From NCBI GenBank assembly GCA_041602815.1, contig JBFIFO010000053.1, positions 1 to 23,057 of the forward strand: a stretch of 23,057 nucleotides of DNA. The letters are read 5' to 3'. Numbering within the stretch: position 1 is the first letter of the stretch; the number at the start of each line of letters is the position of its first letter. Origin of the DNA: GCA-020356105 sp041602815. Its GTDB lineage: Bacteria > Pseudomonadota > Alphaproteobacteria > UBA8366 > JADFVY01. The notes under the pieces were generated by a model, which was not told the DNA's origin, made no database searches, and saw only the letters and a program-made list of their open reading frames with translations. Shown here piece after piece: positions 1 to 8,889 of this stretch. Position numbers and translations under genes: made by a program.

Positions 1-1735
1 CGAAGCCCTTGCCGGCCTCGCCGGCGCGCGCCGCCTCGATGGTCGCGTTGAGCGCCAGCAGGTTGGTCTGCCCGGCGATGTCGTTGATCAGGTCGACGAC
101 ATCGCCGATCCTGCTTGCAGCTTGCGCCAGGCCGCGGACCGTCTCGTTGGTCGTGTCGGCTTCGGCCACTGCGTTGGCGGCGATCCTGGCCGACTGCGCC
201 ACCTGGCGGCCGATTTCGGAAATCGAGGCGCTGAGCTCCTCGGCCGTCGCCGCCACCGTCTGCACGTTCGCCGTCGCCTGGTCGGAGGCCGACGCCACCG
301 TCGCCGACTGCCGGCTCGTCTCCTCCGCCGTCGCCGACATCTGCTGCGCCGTCGCCTGCATCTCGGTGGCCGAGGACGACACAGCCTGCAGGGAGTCGGT
401 GGCGGTCCTGTCGAATTGCGCACAAAGTTGGATCACACGCTCCGCCTCCACCTCCCGGGCGGAACGGTCGGCCGCCTTTTCGGACTCGAGTCGCTTGGTA
501 TCGAGCAGCGCCTTGCGAAACCCCTCGAGCGACGATCTGATCGCTTCGAACTCGCGCAGGCGGCTCGGTGGCATGGCGGCGTCCAGCCGGCCCTGCTGCA
601 TATCGTCGAGGGCCTGACTGGCGTGGCTGACCGGTTTGAGCACCTGATTCCGAAGGAACAGGGCCATGACGAACGCGAAGCCGACGAAGCCGATCAGCAC
701 GGCGATTCCGGTCGTGCGGATGGCGCCGGCGCGACCGGCGATCGTCCGTCCGCCCTCGACCGTTTCACTCATGGCACGCACGGCATCCACCGACAGCCGA
801 TCGGTGACGGCCGACAGGATGCGCGCCGCGTCCTCGTTCAGCGCCTTGATCCGCACCTCCAATCCCAGCTGGTCCCGGCGCATCGAGAACGCGTCCGACA
901 GACCCTCGAACTCCGCCACGTGTGCGGGGAGGTATTCGTTGTCGCCGCCGGCTGGAAGCCGTCCGAGCAGAGGCGTCAGACGCTTGCCGAGACCTTTGTA
1001 GCTGTGTTCCGGCCCGTCGAGTCCCTCGATTTCTGTAATCGTCTGGGCCCTGCCCAGGTGGGCGGTCATGTCGCGCAACGTAATGAGAAGGGTTTGGATG
1101 GCGCCGTTCCGATCCGCGATCCGCGTCATATCCTCCTGAAGATAGCCCAGGCTTTCACTGGAGGCGTTACCGATATCGGAAATCCCCTCGGCCAGTTCCA
1201 GGGCCGACTCCTCATTGAGCGCCACAAGCGTATCGTCGATCTGATCGATCGCCCGGCGGGCCGTGTCGACTTGTACCTGAATTCGTCTGCCCAGCCCGTC
1301 TCTCTTGTCGCCGGCCTCGGCGATCGCGCGCACGATCTCCAGGACCCGCTCGAGTTCACGATCGTCGGCCCCCGCATTGCCGCCGGACAGGCTCGCGGCG
1401 AGCTGTTCCACCTGTTTCAGGGCCTTTGCCCGTTGGTCCCCATCATCGGCGGTCATGACGAGAATTGCGCCGTGGGCCAGGCGCTCGACCTGGAGGGCTC
1501 GCTCTTGCATGACCTGCGCGCGGCTGATCGTGACAGCGGTGGTCCTATCGGCCAGTGTCGCGATTCGGCCCAGGTCCAGCGCAATATTGGCGCCGACACC
1601 GACCACCGCAATCAGGACGACGATGCCCATCGCTGCCAGAACCGCAGACAGTCCGAGGGTGGCGTCGCCCGTCGTAAGGACCGGGGACGATCCGTCCATG
1701 CGGTTATTCCCTGTCGATTCGATGCGGTCGTTCAT
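1..1735 (-). CDS. Methyl-accepting chemotaxis protein (3' end outside window)
   Basis: Transmembrane chemoreceptor that should pass a ligand signal through CheW to CheA. The 578 visible residues show a short cytoplasmic N-terminus, TM1 at about 31-56, a helical periplasmic region of about 285 residues, TM2 at about 342-362 ending in LRNQVLKPV, a HAMP-like linker at about 363-415, and the signalling domain from about 440. The visible part ends inside the conserved hairpin tip (DIAGQTNLLALNATIEAARA, ending GEAGKGF), so the second half of the signalling helix lies outside the window. Start choice is open: the ATG at 1735 is the longest, but the in-frame ATG at 1699 has an AGGGA about 8 bases upstream and may be the true start. 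It lies 86 bp downstream of the heme-binding protein gene on the same strand, so co-transcription is possible. The ligand cannot be told from sequence. Confidence 0.93.
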   Translation of the reverse strand, partial: MNDRIESTGNNRMDGSSPVLTTGDATLGLSAVLAAMGIVVLIAVVGVGANIALDLGRIATLADRTTAVTISRAQVMQERALQVERLAHGAILVMTADDGDQRAKALKQVEQLAASLSGGNAGADDRELERVLEIVRAIAEAGDKRDGLGRRIQVQVDTARRAIDQIDDTLVALNEESALELAEGISDIGNASSESLGYLQEDMTRIADRNGAIQTLLITLRDMTAHLGRAQTITEIEGLDGPEHSYKGLGKRLTPLLGRLPAGGDNEYLPAHVAEFEGLSDAFSMRRDQLGLEVRIKALNEDAARILSAVTDRLSVDAVRAMSETVEGGRTIAGRAGAIRTTGIAVLIGFVGFAFVMALFLRNQVLKPVSHASQALDDMQQGRLDAAMPPSRLREFEAIRSSLEGFRKALLDTKRLESEKAADRSAREVEAERVIQLCAQFDRTATDSLQAVSSSATEMQATAQQMSATAEETSRQSATVASASDQATANVQTVAATAEELSASISEIGRQVAQSARIAANAVAEADTTNETVRGLAQAASRIGDVVDLINDIAGQTNLLALNATIEAARAGEAGKGF

Positions 1736-1821
1736 GTTTTCTTATCACTTTGCATTCCTCTCCGGTCATTCGCGCGGCGCCCCGATTCACGTGATGGCGC
1801 GCCGCGCGACTGTACCGGAGC

Positions 1822-2700
1822 CTACGACCCCACTCGGGTATTCAGCACGTACTTGCCCGATACGCTGTGATCGCCGCCGGTCGTGCCGTTGGCGACGGCG
1901 AACGAGATTTCGATCGTGCCGGCGGCCGGGATGACCGCATCGTCGGCGTGGCCGGTGTCAAGCCGGCGTGCCAGTTCAAGGTACCAGCGGCCGTTTCGCC
2001 ATACGCCGCGCGCCTTGACATCGGCGACGCTGCCCTGCGCCGCCATGTTGACCTTGTAGCGCGGCATTATCTCGTCCTGCTTGGCGTCGTATTTCATCGA
2101 GCTGTACAGCTTGTCGCCGCTGTCGCTGGACCGCTTCAGGTAGACCGTACTGCCGTCCGGCCCGCGGAACTGCTCGCCCTTCTCGAAGGGCTGGGGCGAC
2201 ACGCGCCAGTTCTTGTCATGCGCAAGCCCTGCGGTGTTAGAACGCTGCGACTTCCAGTACCAGACATCGGCGGTAAACTCGCTGCCGTCCAGCTTGTTGG
2301 CGGTGAACGGGCCGTCCATCGAGAACGACACCATGAAGCGGTCCTCGCCGATTTTCGTCTGCTTGTAGGACTGCGACGCCTCGTCCCAGCGATAGGGTTT
2401 GTGGAGCGTGCTCTCCTCCGGATCGTCCCAGACAGCCAGCATGTAGAACATATCGCCATGCACGGCGGTCCTGATCTCGACCGACGAGACACCGCCGCCC
2501 GCGCGGCCGACTTCGCTCAGCGGCACGGTCACCGGCGCGATGCCGGCCCAGTCGTCGATCTGACCGTCCAGCGTGATCGGCGCCTTGAGCGCGGCCGCCC
2601 CGATCGTCGTCTCGGCCTGCGCCGGCAGCGACGCTGCAAACGTCAACCCAAACGCGCAGGCCAGGGCCAGCGGTTTGGCAGTATTCCTAAACCGAATCAT
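1822..2700 (-). CDS. Secreted ethylbenzene dehydrogenase-related heme-binding protein
   Basis: 292 residues. A signal peptide at about 1-29 (hydrophobic LALACAFGLTFAASL, cleavage after AQA) sends it to the periplasm. The mature part resembles the EB_dh family (heme b-binding gamma subunit type of ethylbenzene and dimethylsulfide dehydrogenases): APITLDGQIDDWAGI at about 40-54, FYMLAVWDDPEES at about 85-97, DRFMVSFSMDG at about 120-130 and DVWYWKSQRSN at about 145-155. The ATG at 2700 is chosen because it begins the signal peptide and has GGAGA 8 bases upstream; longer in-frame versions add unlikely N-terminal sequence. No molybdenum catalytic subunit or iron-sulfur subunit is nearby, so this is an orphan heme-domain protein whose electron partner is unknown. 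It precedes a chemoreceptor gene on the same strand. Family assignment is from motif recognition; the heme ligands were not assigned. Confidence 0.8.
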   Translation of the reverse strand: MIRFRNTAKPLALACAFGLTFAASLPAQAETTIGAAALKAPITLDGQIDDWAGIAPVTVPLSEVGRAGGGVSSVEIRTAVHGDMFYMLAVWDDPEESTLHKPYRWDEASQSYKQTKIGEDRFMVSFSMDGPFTANKLDGSEFTADVWYWKSQRSNTAGLAHDKNWRVSPQPFEKGEQFRGPDGSTVYLKRSSDSGDKLYSSMKYDAKQDEIMPRYKVNMAAQGSVADVKARGVWRNGRWYLELARRLDTGHADDAVIPAAGTIEISFAVANGTTGGDHSVSGKYVLNTRVGS

Positions 2701-3235
2701 TCGCTCATTCTCCGTTGAAGGTTGAAACACATCACGCCCGCGCGGACGCGACCGTCCGTCGTCGCGTCCGTGGCTGTGATCCAAGGTATTGGCGCGAGCC
2801 CCATGCGAACCCGTCCACGCAAAACTCCTGCCGAGCGTCGTACGGCCGAGATGTCGTGCTCGCTTCCTCAATTCAACAAATTGCATTATTTGAGACACTC
2901 TGAAGTCGAAAAAACCGCACACTGTTCGTAAACGTATAATCGAAACATAAAGAATCCGTTAATTTTTGGGGAGGAAAACAATAACAGTTTCAATTGCATC
3001 AATATAAAAATATTCTTAGTCAGACTCGTGAGATTTATTACTGACAATGAAATATCTTCTTTCTTACTTCGGGTTAATTATTTTTAGCAGATTGCAGCGG
3101 TTGTATCTGGCACAGGCCGCGCACCGGCCCCTCGGATCTGCAATGCAAAGTCCCGGCAATTCCGGAGGTCGAGGCCCGGACCTCGACGCCTGTCTGCGTT
3201 TTCACCCGTCTTCCTTGCGGCAGACGGCTGCTTTC
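2701..3235. other. Gene-free upstream region with A+T-rich patch
   Basis: No convincing gene is visible in these 535 bp. The part nearest the heme-protein gene has normal composition, but about 2870-3090 is strikingly A+T-rich (roughly one third G+C by eye) in a window that is otherwise about two thirds G+C. The patch holds poly-A and poly-T runs and an AATAT-N4-ATATT inverted repeat near 3000-3013. It lies upstream of the minus-strand gene starting at 2700 and downstream of the minus-strand gene ending at 3236, so it most likely carries promoter or regulator sites for the former. Plus-strand open frames here encode nothing recognisable. Confidence 0.6.
2933..2962 (-). promoter_or_regulatory. 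Candidate promoter for the heme-binding protein gene
   Basis: On the minus strand, TTAACG (2962-2957) is followed after 18 bases by TATACG (2938-2933), a loose match to a housekeeping promoter inside the A+T-rich patch. Transcription from it would give a leader of roughly 225 bases before the ATG at 2700. This is pattern matching only, and an A+T-rich sequence gives many such matches. Confidence 0.25.
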
Positions 3236-3700
3236 TTATTTGAGATAGCCGTAGACGATCGCCCGGCCGGCCTTGGCGAAGGTTCGCTTCGACATGGCGC
3301 CGGCAAAGCCGCCGCCGCCAATGCGATCTATAACGCTGGCATGGAGGTTGGGGGCTTGCTCGACGAGGTCCGGCAGGAGCCACGTGAACCTCGCGAACGC
3401 GCCTCTGGCGGTCGACAGCGTGTCCTCGATCACCGCCGGCCAGTCGCCGTCGGCCGCGTTTCGTTCGTGGCACACCAGGATTTTGGCGATCGCACTCAAC
3501 CCCGCCTTGGTCCAGTGCGCGGGCTGCACGTTGGCGGTATAGATCTCGAGGAGCACTTCGTCGTCCTCGTTCAGGGCGAAGAGAATCTCGAACTTGTCGG
3601 TCGTGCCGCCGGCATACAGATCGAAGCCACGCACGAGGATCGGCGTCAGGCAATTGCCGGCACAGGCGTCGCCGCCGGGGCGATGGTCACAGGAACGCAT
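3236..3700 (-). CDS. Hypothetical protein with N-terminal cysteine cluster
   Basis: 154 residues that I do not recognise. The start at 3700 is supported by GAGAGG 6 bases upstream of the ATG; an upstream in-frame start would add 16 residues without a better site. The N-terminus carries Cys4, His6, Cys13 and Cys17 within MRSCDHRPGGDACAGNC, which could bind a metal or cofactor, but this is only a spacing observation. The middle has a DKFEILFALNEDDEVLLEIY segment that reads like a beta-strand-rich soluble core. There is no signal peptide or membrane segment. It stands alone, divergent from the acetylpolyamine amidohydrolase gene 269 bp away. Codon use and G+C match the neighbours, so I take it as a real gene. 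Confidence 0.6.
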   Translation of the reverse strand: MRSCDHRPGGDACAGNCLTPILVRGFDLYAGGTTDKFEILFALNEDDEVLLEIYTANVQPAHWTKAGLSAIAKILVCHERNAADGDWPAVIEDTLSTARGAFARFTWLLPDLVEQAPNLHASVIDRIGGGGFAGAMSKRTFAKAGRAIVYGYLK

Positions 3701-3969
3701 GGACCACCTCTCGCCGGGAACCGTTCCGCCATCACCAATTCGTGTCAACGACCTGCCACAAAGGGGGTGTGGCCAACCCTCGAGCGCGCCTTCGGGTGCC
3801 GCCGAAACCCGCGGAAAACCCTAACGCATGGGGTCGTTCCACCGGTTCGCGCGGTGGCCGACGCGGAACGCGCATTCGGCGCTTCAAGGCAGACCCTGCA
3901 ATCCGTATCATGGCCCGCGGCCCCGGCGGCCGATTCACCCGCGCCGCCGCCACTTGAGGGACATTGCCG

Positions 3970-5001
<1,032 letters not shown>

Positions 5002-5012
5002 GACGGCCGGCC

Positions 5013-5043
5013 TTGACCTTCCGTCGAGCGGAAGGTTTATCGA
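5013..5043 (+). promoter_or_regulatory. CueR/HmrR-type copper-responsive promoter and operator
   Basis: A perfect dyad ACCTTCC-N7-GGAAGGT occupies 5016-5036. It has the arm sequence and 7-base centre of the E. coli copA CueR operator, and here the first and last centre bases also pair, giving 8-bp arms. It overlaps a -35 TTGACC (5013-5018) and a -10 candidate TATCGA (5038-5043) separated by 19 bases, the long spacer that MerR-family activators correct by DNA distortion. The site lies 12 bp after the amidohydrolase stop and about 50 bp before the cytochrome c gene. No MerR-family regulator gene is in the window, so the regulator would act from elsewhere. Confidence 0.85.
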
Positions 5044-5077
5044 ACGGCGCACGGATGCGCTTCCGCAAGGACGACCG

Positions 5078-5098
5078 ATGATCAAACAGGTGCCATGA
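5078..5098 (+). other. Possible six-codon leader ORF before cytochrome c
   Basis: ATG at 5078 encodes MIKQVP and stops with a TGA that overlaps the cytochrome c start (ATGA at 5095-5098). It has AAGGA 6 bases upstream, a better ribosome site than the weak AGG in front of the cytochrome ATG itself. Translation of this mini-ORF could therefore deliver ribosomes to the cytochrome start. It may equally be chance. Confidence 0.25.
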
Positions 5099-5496
5099 AA
5101 CATGTCGTCGTCGCAATACTGATCCTCGCCATCGGCCTTGCAGCCTGGCGGCTGTTCGCGCCGTCGCCGGACGGATCCGGTGCCGTGCGCACCGTCGTCG
5201 TACCGCAGCTCTCGGCGGCCGCCGAGATCGGCAAGCAGGCCTTCGACGGCAACTGCGCGCGCTGCCACGGTGCCAACGCCGCGGGCACCGGCAACGGCCC
5301 GCCGCTGGTGCACGACTACTACCATCCGGGACACCATGCGGACGGGGCGTTCCATCTGGCGGTGTCCCGCGGCGTGCGCCAGCACCATTGGAATTTCGGC
5401 AACATGCCGGCGCAACCGCACGTCACCGAACAGCAGACGCGGATGATCATCCGCTACGTCCGGGAACTGCAGGAGGCGAACGGCATCCGACCGTGA
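5095..5496 (+). CDS. Membrane-anchored class I cytochrome c, His-rich, copper-linked promoter
   Basis: 133 residues. An uncleaved N-terminal anchor or signal segment (VVVAILILAIGLAAWRLFA, about 4-22) places the domain in the periplasm. The heme motif is CARCH (Cys54, Cys57, His58), and Met104 in FGNMP is the likely sixth ligand. Between them lies an unusual histidine cluster: His73, 77, 80, 81, 87, 97 and 98, with His109 after the Met, including HPGHH and QHHW. This arrangement resembles small cytochromes I recall from alphaproteobacterial copper-resistance loci. A CueR-type promoter stands directly upstream, so a copper-related electron-transfer role is a reasonable inference. The ATG at 5095 has a weak ribosome site and may be reached by coupling from a mini-ORF. 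The next gene starts 29 bp after its stop, so the two are probably co-transcribed. Confidence 0.9.
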   Translation: MKHVVVAILILAIGLAAWRLFAPSPDGSGAVRTVVVPQLSAAAEIGKQAFDGNCARCHGANAAGTGNGPPLVHDYYHPGHHADGAFHLAVSRGVRQHHWNFGNMPAQPHVTEQQTRMIIRYVRELQEANGIRP

Positions 5497-5525
5497 TAGC
5501 ACCGGATGCGGGCCGGGCGTGCCGC

Positions 5526-6653
5526 ATGGAACAGTTCGACGTCATGATCGTCGGCGCCGGCATCGCCGGCGCCTCGGCCGGGTTCTTCCTCGCCGCAACG
5601 CACCGCGTGGTCCTGCTGGAACGTGAGCATAGGCCCGGCTACCACGCGACCGGCCGCTCCGCGGCGCTGTTCACCGAGACCTACGGCAACGAAGCGGTTC
5701 GGGCGCTGACGCGCGGCGCCCGCGCGTTCTTCGAGACGCCGCCCGACGGCTTCGCGCAGGCGCCGTTGCTCACGCCGCGCGGCCTGCTCTACATCGGTCG
5801 CGCCGATCAGCAGGACCTGCTGGAGCGGAAGAGACACGAACTTGCCGGACTCGCGCGTGGCGTGCGCCGGCTCTCACGCGATGAGGCGCTCGCGCTGTGC
5901 CCGCTGCTGCGCGCCGATCATGTGGCGGGCGCGCTCATCGAGCCCGATTGCCGAGATATCGACGTGGCGGCGCTGCACCAGGGTTTCCTCACCGGTGCGC
6001 GGCGACGGGGCGGGCACATCGTGACCGACGCGACGGTTCGCTCGCTGCGGCGGGAAGCACGACACGGCTGGCGTGCCGACACGACGCAGGGGGAATTCGC
6101 GGCGCACATCGTCGTCAATGCCGCAGGCGCCTGGGCCGACGAGATCGCGACGCTGGCAGGCGTGGTACCCGCCGGGCTCATGCCGCTGCGCCGAACCGCG
6201 CTGCTGGTCGATGTGCCCGAGGGAATGGACCCCGCCGCGTGGCCGATGGTTGCCGACGCCGACGAGGCGTTCTACTTCAAGCCGGATGCCGGACGGCTAC
6301 TGCTGTCGCCCGCGGACGAGACGCCGAGCCCGCCCTGCGATGCGCGGCCCGACGAGATCGACATCGCCACCGCGGTCGACCGGCTGGAGCGGGCGACCAC
6401 GCTGCAGGTCCGCCGTATCGGCCACAAGTGGGCGGGGTTGCGGACGTTCGCGCCGGATCGCTCGCTGATCGCCGGGTTCGATCCTTCGGCCGCCGGTTTC
6501 TTCTGGCTTGCCGGCCAGGGCGGCTACGGCATCCAGACGTCGCCTTCGATGGGACGCATCGCCGCCGCCATGGTCGCGGGCGACGGCATGCCGGCGGACC
6601 TTGCCGGGCTGGGAGTCACGGCCGCGATGCTGGATATCCGGCGCTTGCGCTAG
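5526..6653 (+). CDS. FAD-dependent oxidoreductase, DadA/glycine oxidase-like (DAO family)
   Basis: 375 residues. The N-terminal dinucleotide fold is clear: DVMIVGAGIAGASAGFFLA, with the ribose-binding acid in VVLLERE, about 5-36. It is followed by ATGRSAALFTETYG and a C-terminal FAD motif (AGLRTFAPDRSLIAGF, then WLAGQGGYGIQTSP) typical of D-amino-acid dehydrogenases and glycine/sarcosine oxidases. It should oxidise an amine or amino acid and pass electrons to oxygen or the respiratory chain; the substrate cannot be read from sequence. The ATG at 5526 begins the fold directly; an in-frame GTG at 5493 overlapping the cytochrome stop is an alternative adding 11 residues. Lying 29 bp after the cytochrome c gene, it is probably in the same copper-controlled transcript, and the cytochrome could be an electron acceptor (inference). 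Confidence 0.85.
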   Translation: MEQFDVMIVGAGIAGASAGFFLAATHRVVLLEREHRPGYHATGRSAALFTETYGNEAVRALTRGARAFFETPPDGFAQAPLLTPRGLLYIGRADQQDLLERKRHELAGLARGVRRLSRDEALALCPLLRADHVAGALIEPDCRDIDVAALHQGFLTGARRRGGHIVTDATVRSLRREARHGWRADTTQGEFAAHIVVNAAGAWADEIATLAGVVPAGLMPLRRTALLVDVPEGMDPAAWPMVADADEAFYFKPDAGRLLLSPADETPSPPCDARPDEIDIATAVDRLERATTLQVRRIGHKWAGLRTFAPDRSLIAGFDPSAAGFFWLAGQGGYGIQTSPSMGRIAAAMVAGDGMPADLAGLGVTAAMLDIRRLR

Positions 6654-6861
6654 CACACGCCGGGACAAGTTGTTCCGCCTTGCCATCGGCCGGCCGGGAG
6701 GCGGCAAGATCAAATATTTTGGCGGGCAGACGGATGTGTTGTAGCTTTTCGTGCCGGTTGCCCGGAAAACCAGGGACATGCGGACACTGCCGCGGCCCGC
6801 CGGCTGCCGGGGCCGGGTTGCGGGTAGGCCCGGCGCTTATCGGCGAATAGGGAAGCAGAGC

Positions 6862-7071
6862 ATGCCCACAGGGACGGTCAAGTGGTTCAATACCAAGAAG
6901 GGCTACGGATTCATCGCCCCGGACGAGGGAGATCGCGACGTATTCGTGCACATTACCGAGGTCCAGAACGCTGGATTGCCAGGACTGGCTGAGGGCCAGA
7001 GAATATCGTTCGAGATCATGGACGAGCCGAAGGGGCTGAAAGCGATCGGTCTGTCGGCGGTCGACGGCTGA
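6862..7071 (+). CDS. Cold-shock domain protein (CspA family)
   Basis: 69 residues, the usual length for a single cold-shock domain. It binds single-stranded RNA or DNA as a chaperone. RNP1 is KGYGFI (about 13-18) and RNP2 is VFVHI (about 27-31), after the standard GTVKWFN start. The ATG at 6862 has AGGGA about 8 bases upstream. The 208 bp before it hold no gene and would contain its promoter and leader; I see no clear cold-shock leader element. It converges with the sensor kinase gene, 45 bp apart. Confidence 0.95.
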   Translation: MPTGTVKWFNTKKGYGFIAPDEGDRDVFVHITEVQNAGLPGLAEGQRISFEIMDEPKGLKAIGLSAVDG

Positions 7072-7116
7072 GGCCGGTCGCCGCGGCGGTCGGTATCGGC
7101 GCGGTCGGCGGCTTCC

Positions 7117-8889
7117 CTACACGGCCGTCGATTCCGGCTGGATCACGCGGGTCTTCGGGAACACCGCGGTGCCGGTGGTGCCCCTTCCGACCTCGCTGGC
7201 GAGGCTGAACCGGCCGCCGTGCAGCTCGACCAGGGCCTTGACCAGTGGCAGCCCCAGTCCCGTGCCGTCATGCTGCCGCACGAGGGGGTTGCTGAGCCGC
7301 ACGAACGGCGAGATGACGCGCTCCACCTCGTCCGCTGTCATGCCCCGGCCGTCGTCGGCAACGGTCAGCACGATGCCGCCATCGGTGTCCCGATGTGCAC
7401 TCACTGTCACATGGCCGCCGTCCTGCATGTAGCGGACCGCGTTGCCGGCGAGATTGACGACGATCTGCTGGATCTTGTGCGGGTCGCCGAGCAACAGCGG
7501 CAGATTTTCCTCGACGTCCCGAACGAGCCTGATCTCGGCGGCCTTCGCGTCCTCCTCGACGAAACGGAGGGCCTTTTCGATCTCGTCGCCGATCACCACC
7601 GCCTGTTCATCCAGCTCGAGGCGGCCGGCCTCGATACGGGATATGTCCAGGATATTGTTGATCACCGCCAGCAGGTGCCGGGCGCTGTCGTAAATGTCGC
7701 TGGCATAGTCGACATAGCGCTCGTCGCCGAGCGGGCCGCGGAGCTGCTGCTTCATGACTTCGGAGAACCCGATGATCGCGTTGAGCGGCGTTCGCAGCTC
7801 ATGGCTCATGGTCAAGAGGAAATCCGTTTTCGCCCGGTTTGCCGAATCGGCGCGCCGCTGCTGTGACGCGAGATGTTCCTGACGCTCCTTGAGCGCAGTT
7901 ATGTCGGTGCGGATGCTGACGCAGCCGCCGTCCGCGGTGCGTCGCTCGCTGACCCTGAGCCAGCGGCCGTCCGTGTGCTTGACCTCGAATTCCTCGGCCG
8001 GGTGGCGGTGCATGCGCATGCGGCGCCGGATCCACTCCTCCTCGTTTCCGATCGCATCGGCCACGAGGCCGTGCGAGACATAGGCCCGCACGATCTCCTC
8101 GAAAGACGTGCCGGGCACCAGGACTTCGGCGATCGGCGCATGGATCTCACGGAAGCGCTGATTGCACTGGACCAGCCGGTCGTTGCTGTCGAACAAGCTG
8201 AACCCGTCCGAGAAGCTCTCGACGGCCTCCGACAGGCGTGAAAGGGCGCTTTCCTCGGCGGCCTGGGCGCGCCGGGCTTCGCGGATTTCGTGCAGCAGCA
8301 GGAGCATCAAGCAGCCGCCGCTCAGCAGAATGCCCAGCGAGGCCAACAACAACTCCACATAGCCGCGGTCGAGACGCGCGCTGCGGATGGTCGCCGCGCC
8401 CTCCTGCCATTGTCGCGCATCCATCAGCGTCCGATGCAGCGGCGCGAGCAGCCCATGCAATTCCTGCCGGATCCTCAGATAGCGCTCGCGGTCGCCCCGT
8501 TCCAGCGCCTGGACCTCAGGCTCCATGCGCTCCAGAACTTCGATGGCCGCCCTGGCCGCTTCCTGCGTGTCGCCGATCTTGGACAGCCGGCGGCCCTCGC
8601 GGCCCTCCAGGAACAGGGGCAGCCGGCTCCAGAAGATCTCCATGCGCTCGATGACGTCCTCGCGGCTGATCAGATCGTCGTCGCCGTACATGTAGATGTC
8701 GAGCGAATACAGAAAACGGGTCAGTTCGATCTCGGCCTGGTAGATCACCCAGGTGGCGTCCGTGATCTCCGCTTGCGCCAACTGCTCGTATTTGCGCAGA
8801 TTGTCGAAACTGAAGATCATGCTGACCGAAAAGGCCAGCATGGTCAGACCCAGCAGAGTATAGACGCTGAAGACTCTCCGCAGTTTCAT
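7117..8889 (-). CDS. Membrane sensor histidine kinase with PAS domain
   Basis: 590 residues from the ATG at 8889. TM1 is at about 7-28, a helical periplasmic domain at about 29-177, TM2 at about 178-200, then a PAS domain at about 218-335 (FSDGFSLFDSNDRLVQCNQRF). The dimerisation/phosphoacceptor domain has MSHELRTPLNAIIGFSEV with His363, and the ATPase domain shows the N box (NLAGNAVRY, Asn479/483), G1 DDGRGM (512-517) and G2 GTGLGLPL (542-549). It should autophosphorylate and pass phosphate to an unlinked response regulator, since none is adjacent and there is no C-terminal receiver. The ATG at 8889 is the first ATG before TM1 but lacks a strong ribosome site; an upstream TTG at 8943 is less likely. 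Ligand unknown. Confidence 0.92.
   Translation of the reverse strand: MKLRRVFSVYTLLGLTMLAFSVSMIFSFDNLRKYEQLAQAEITDATWVIYQAEIELTRFLYSLDIYMYGDDDLISREDVIERMEIFWSRLPLFLEGREGRRLSKIGDTQEAARAAIEVLERMEPEVQALERGDRERYLRIRQELHGLLAPLHRTLMDARQWQEGAATIRSARLDRGYVELLLASLGILLSGGCLMLLLLHEIREARRAQAAEESALSRLSEAVESFSDGFSLFDSNDRLVQCNQRFREIHAPIAEVLVPGTSFEEIVRAYVSHGLVADAIGNEEEWIRRRMRMHRHPAEEFEVKHTDGRWLRVSERRTADGGCVSIRTDITALKERQEHLASQQRRADSANRAKTDFLLTMSHELRTPLNAIIGFSEVMKQQLRGPLGDERYVDYASDIYDSARHLLAVINNILDISRIEAGRLELDEQAVVIGDEIEKALRFVEEDAKAAEIRLVRDVEENLPLLLGDPHKIQQIVVNLAGNAVRYMQDGGHVTVSAHRDTDGGIVLTVADDGRGMTADEVERVISPFVRLSNPLVRQHDGTGLGLPLVKALVELHGGRFSLASEVGRGTTGTAVFPKTRVIQPESTAV

Noticed and set aside
122..1870. Long plus-strand open frame
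   Set aside because: It is antisense to the chemoreceptor, whose minus-strand frame gives clear TM, HAMP and signalling-domain motifs. It shows no family resemblance and arises from G+C-rich codon bias.
2990..3005. FNR-like half site TTGAT near the A+T-rich patch
   Set aside because: The second half (TTGAA) does not match ATCAA, so the full dyad is absent.
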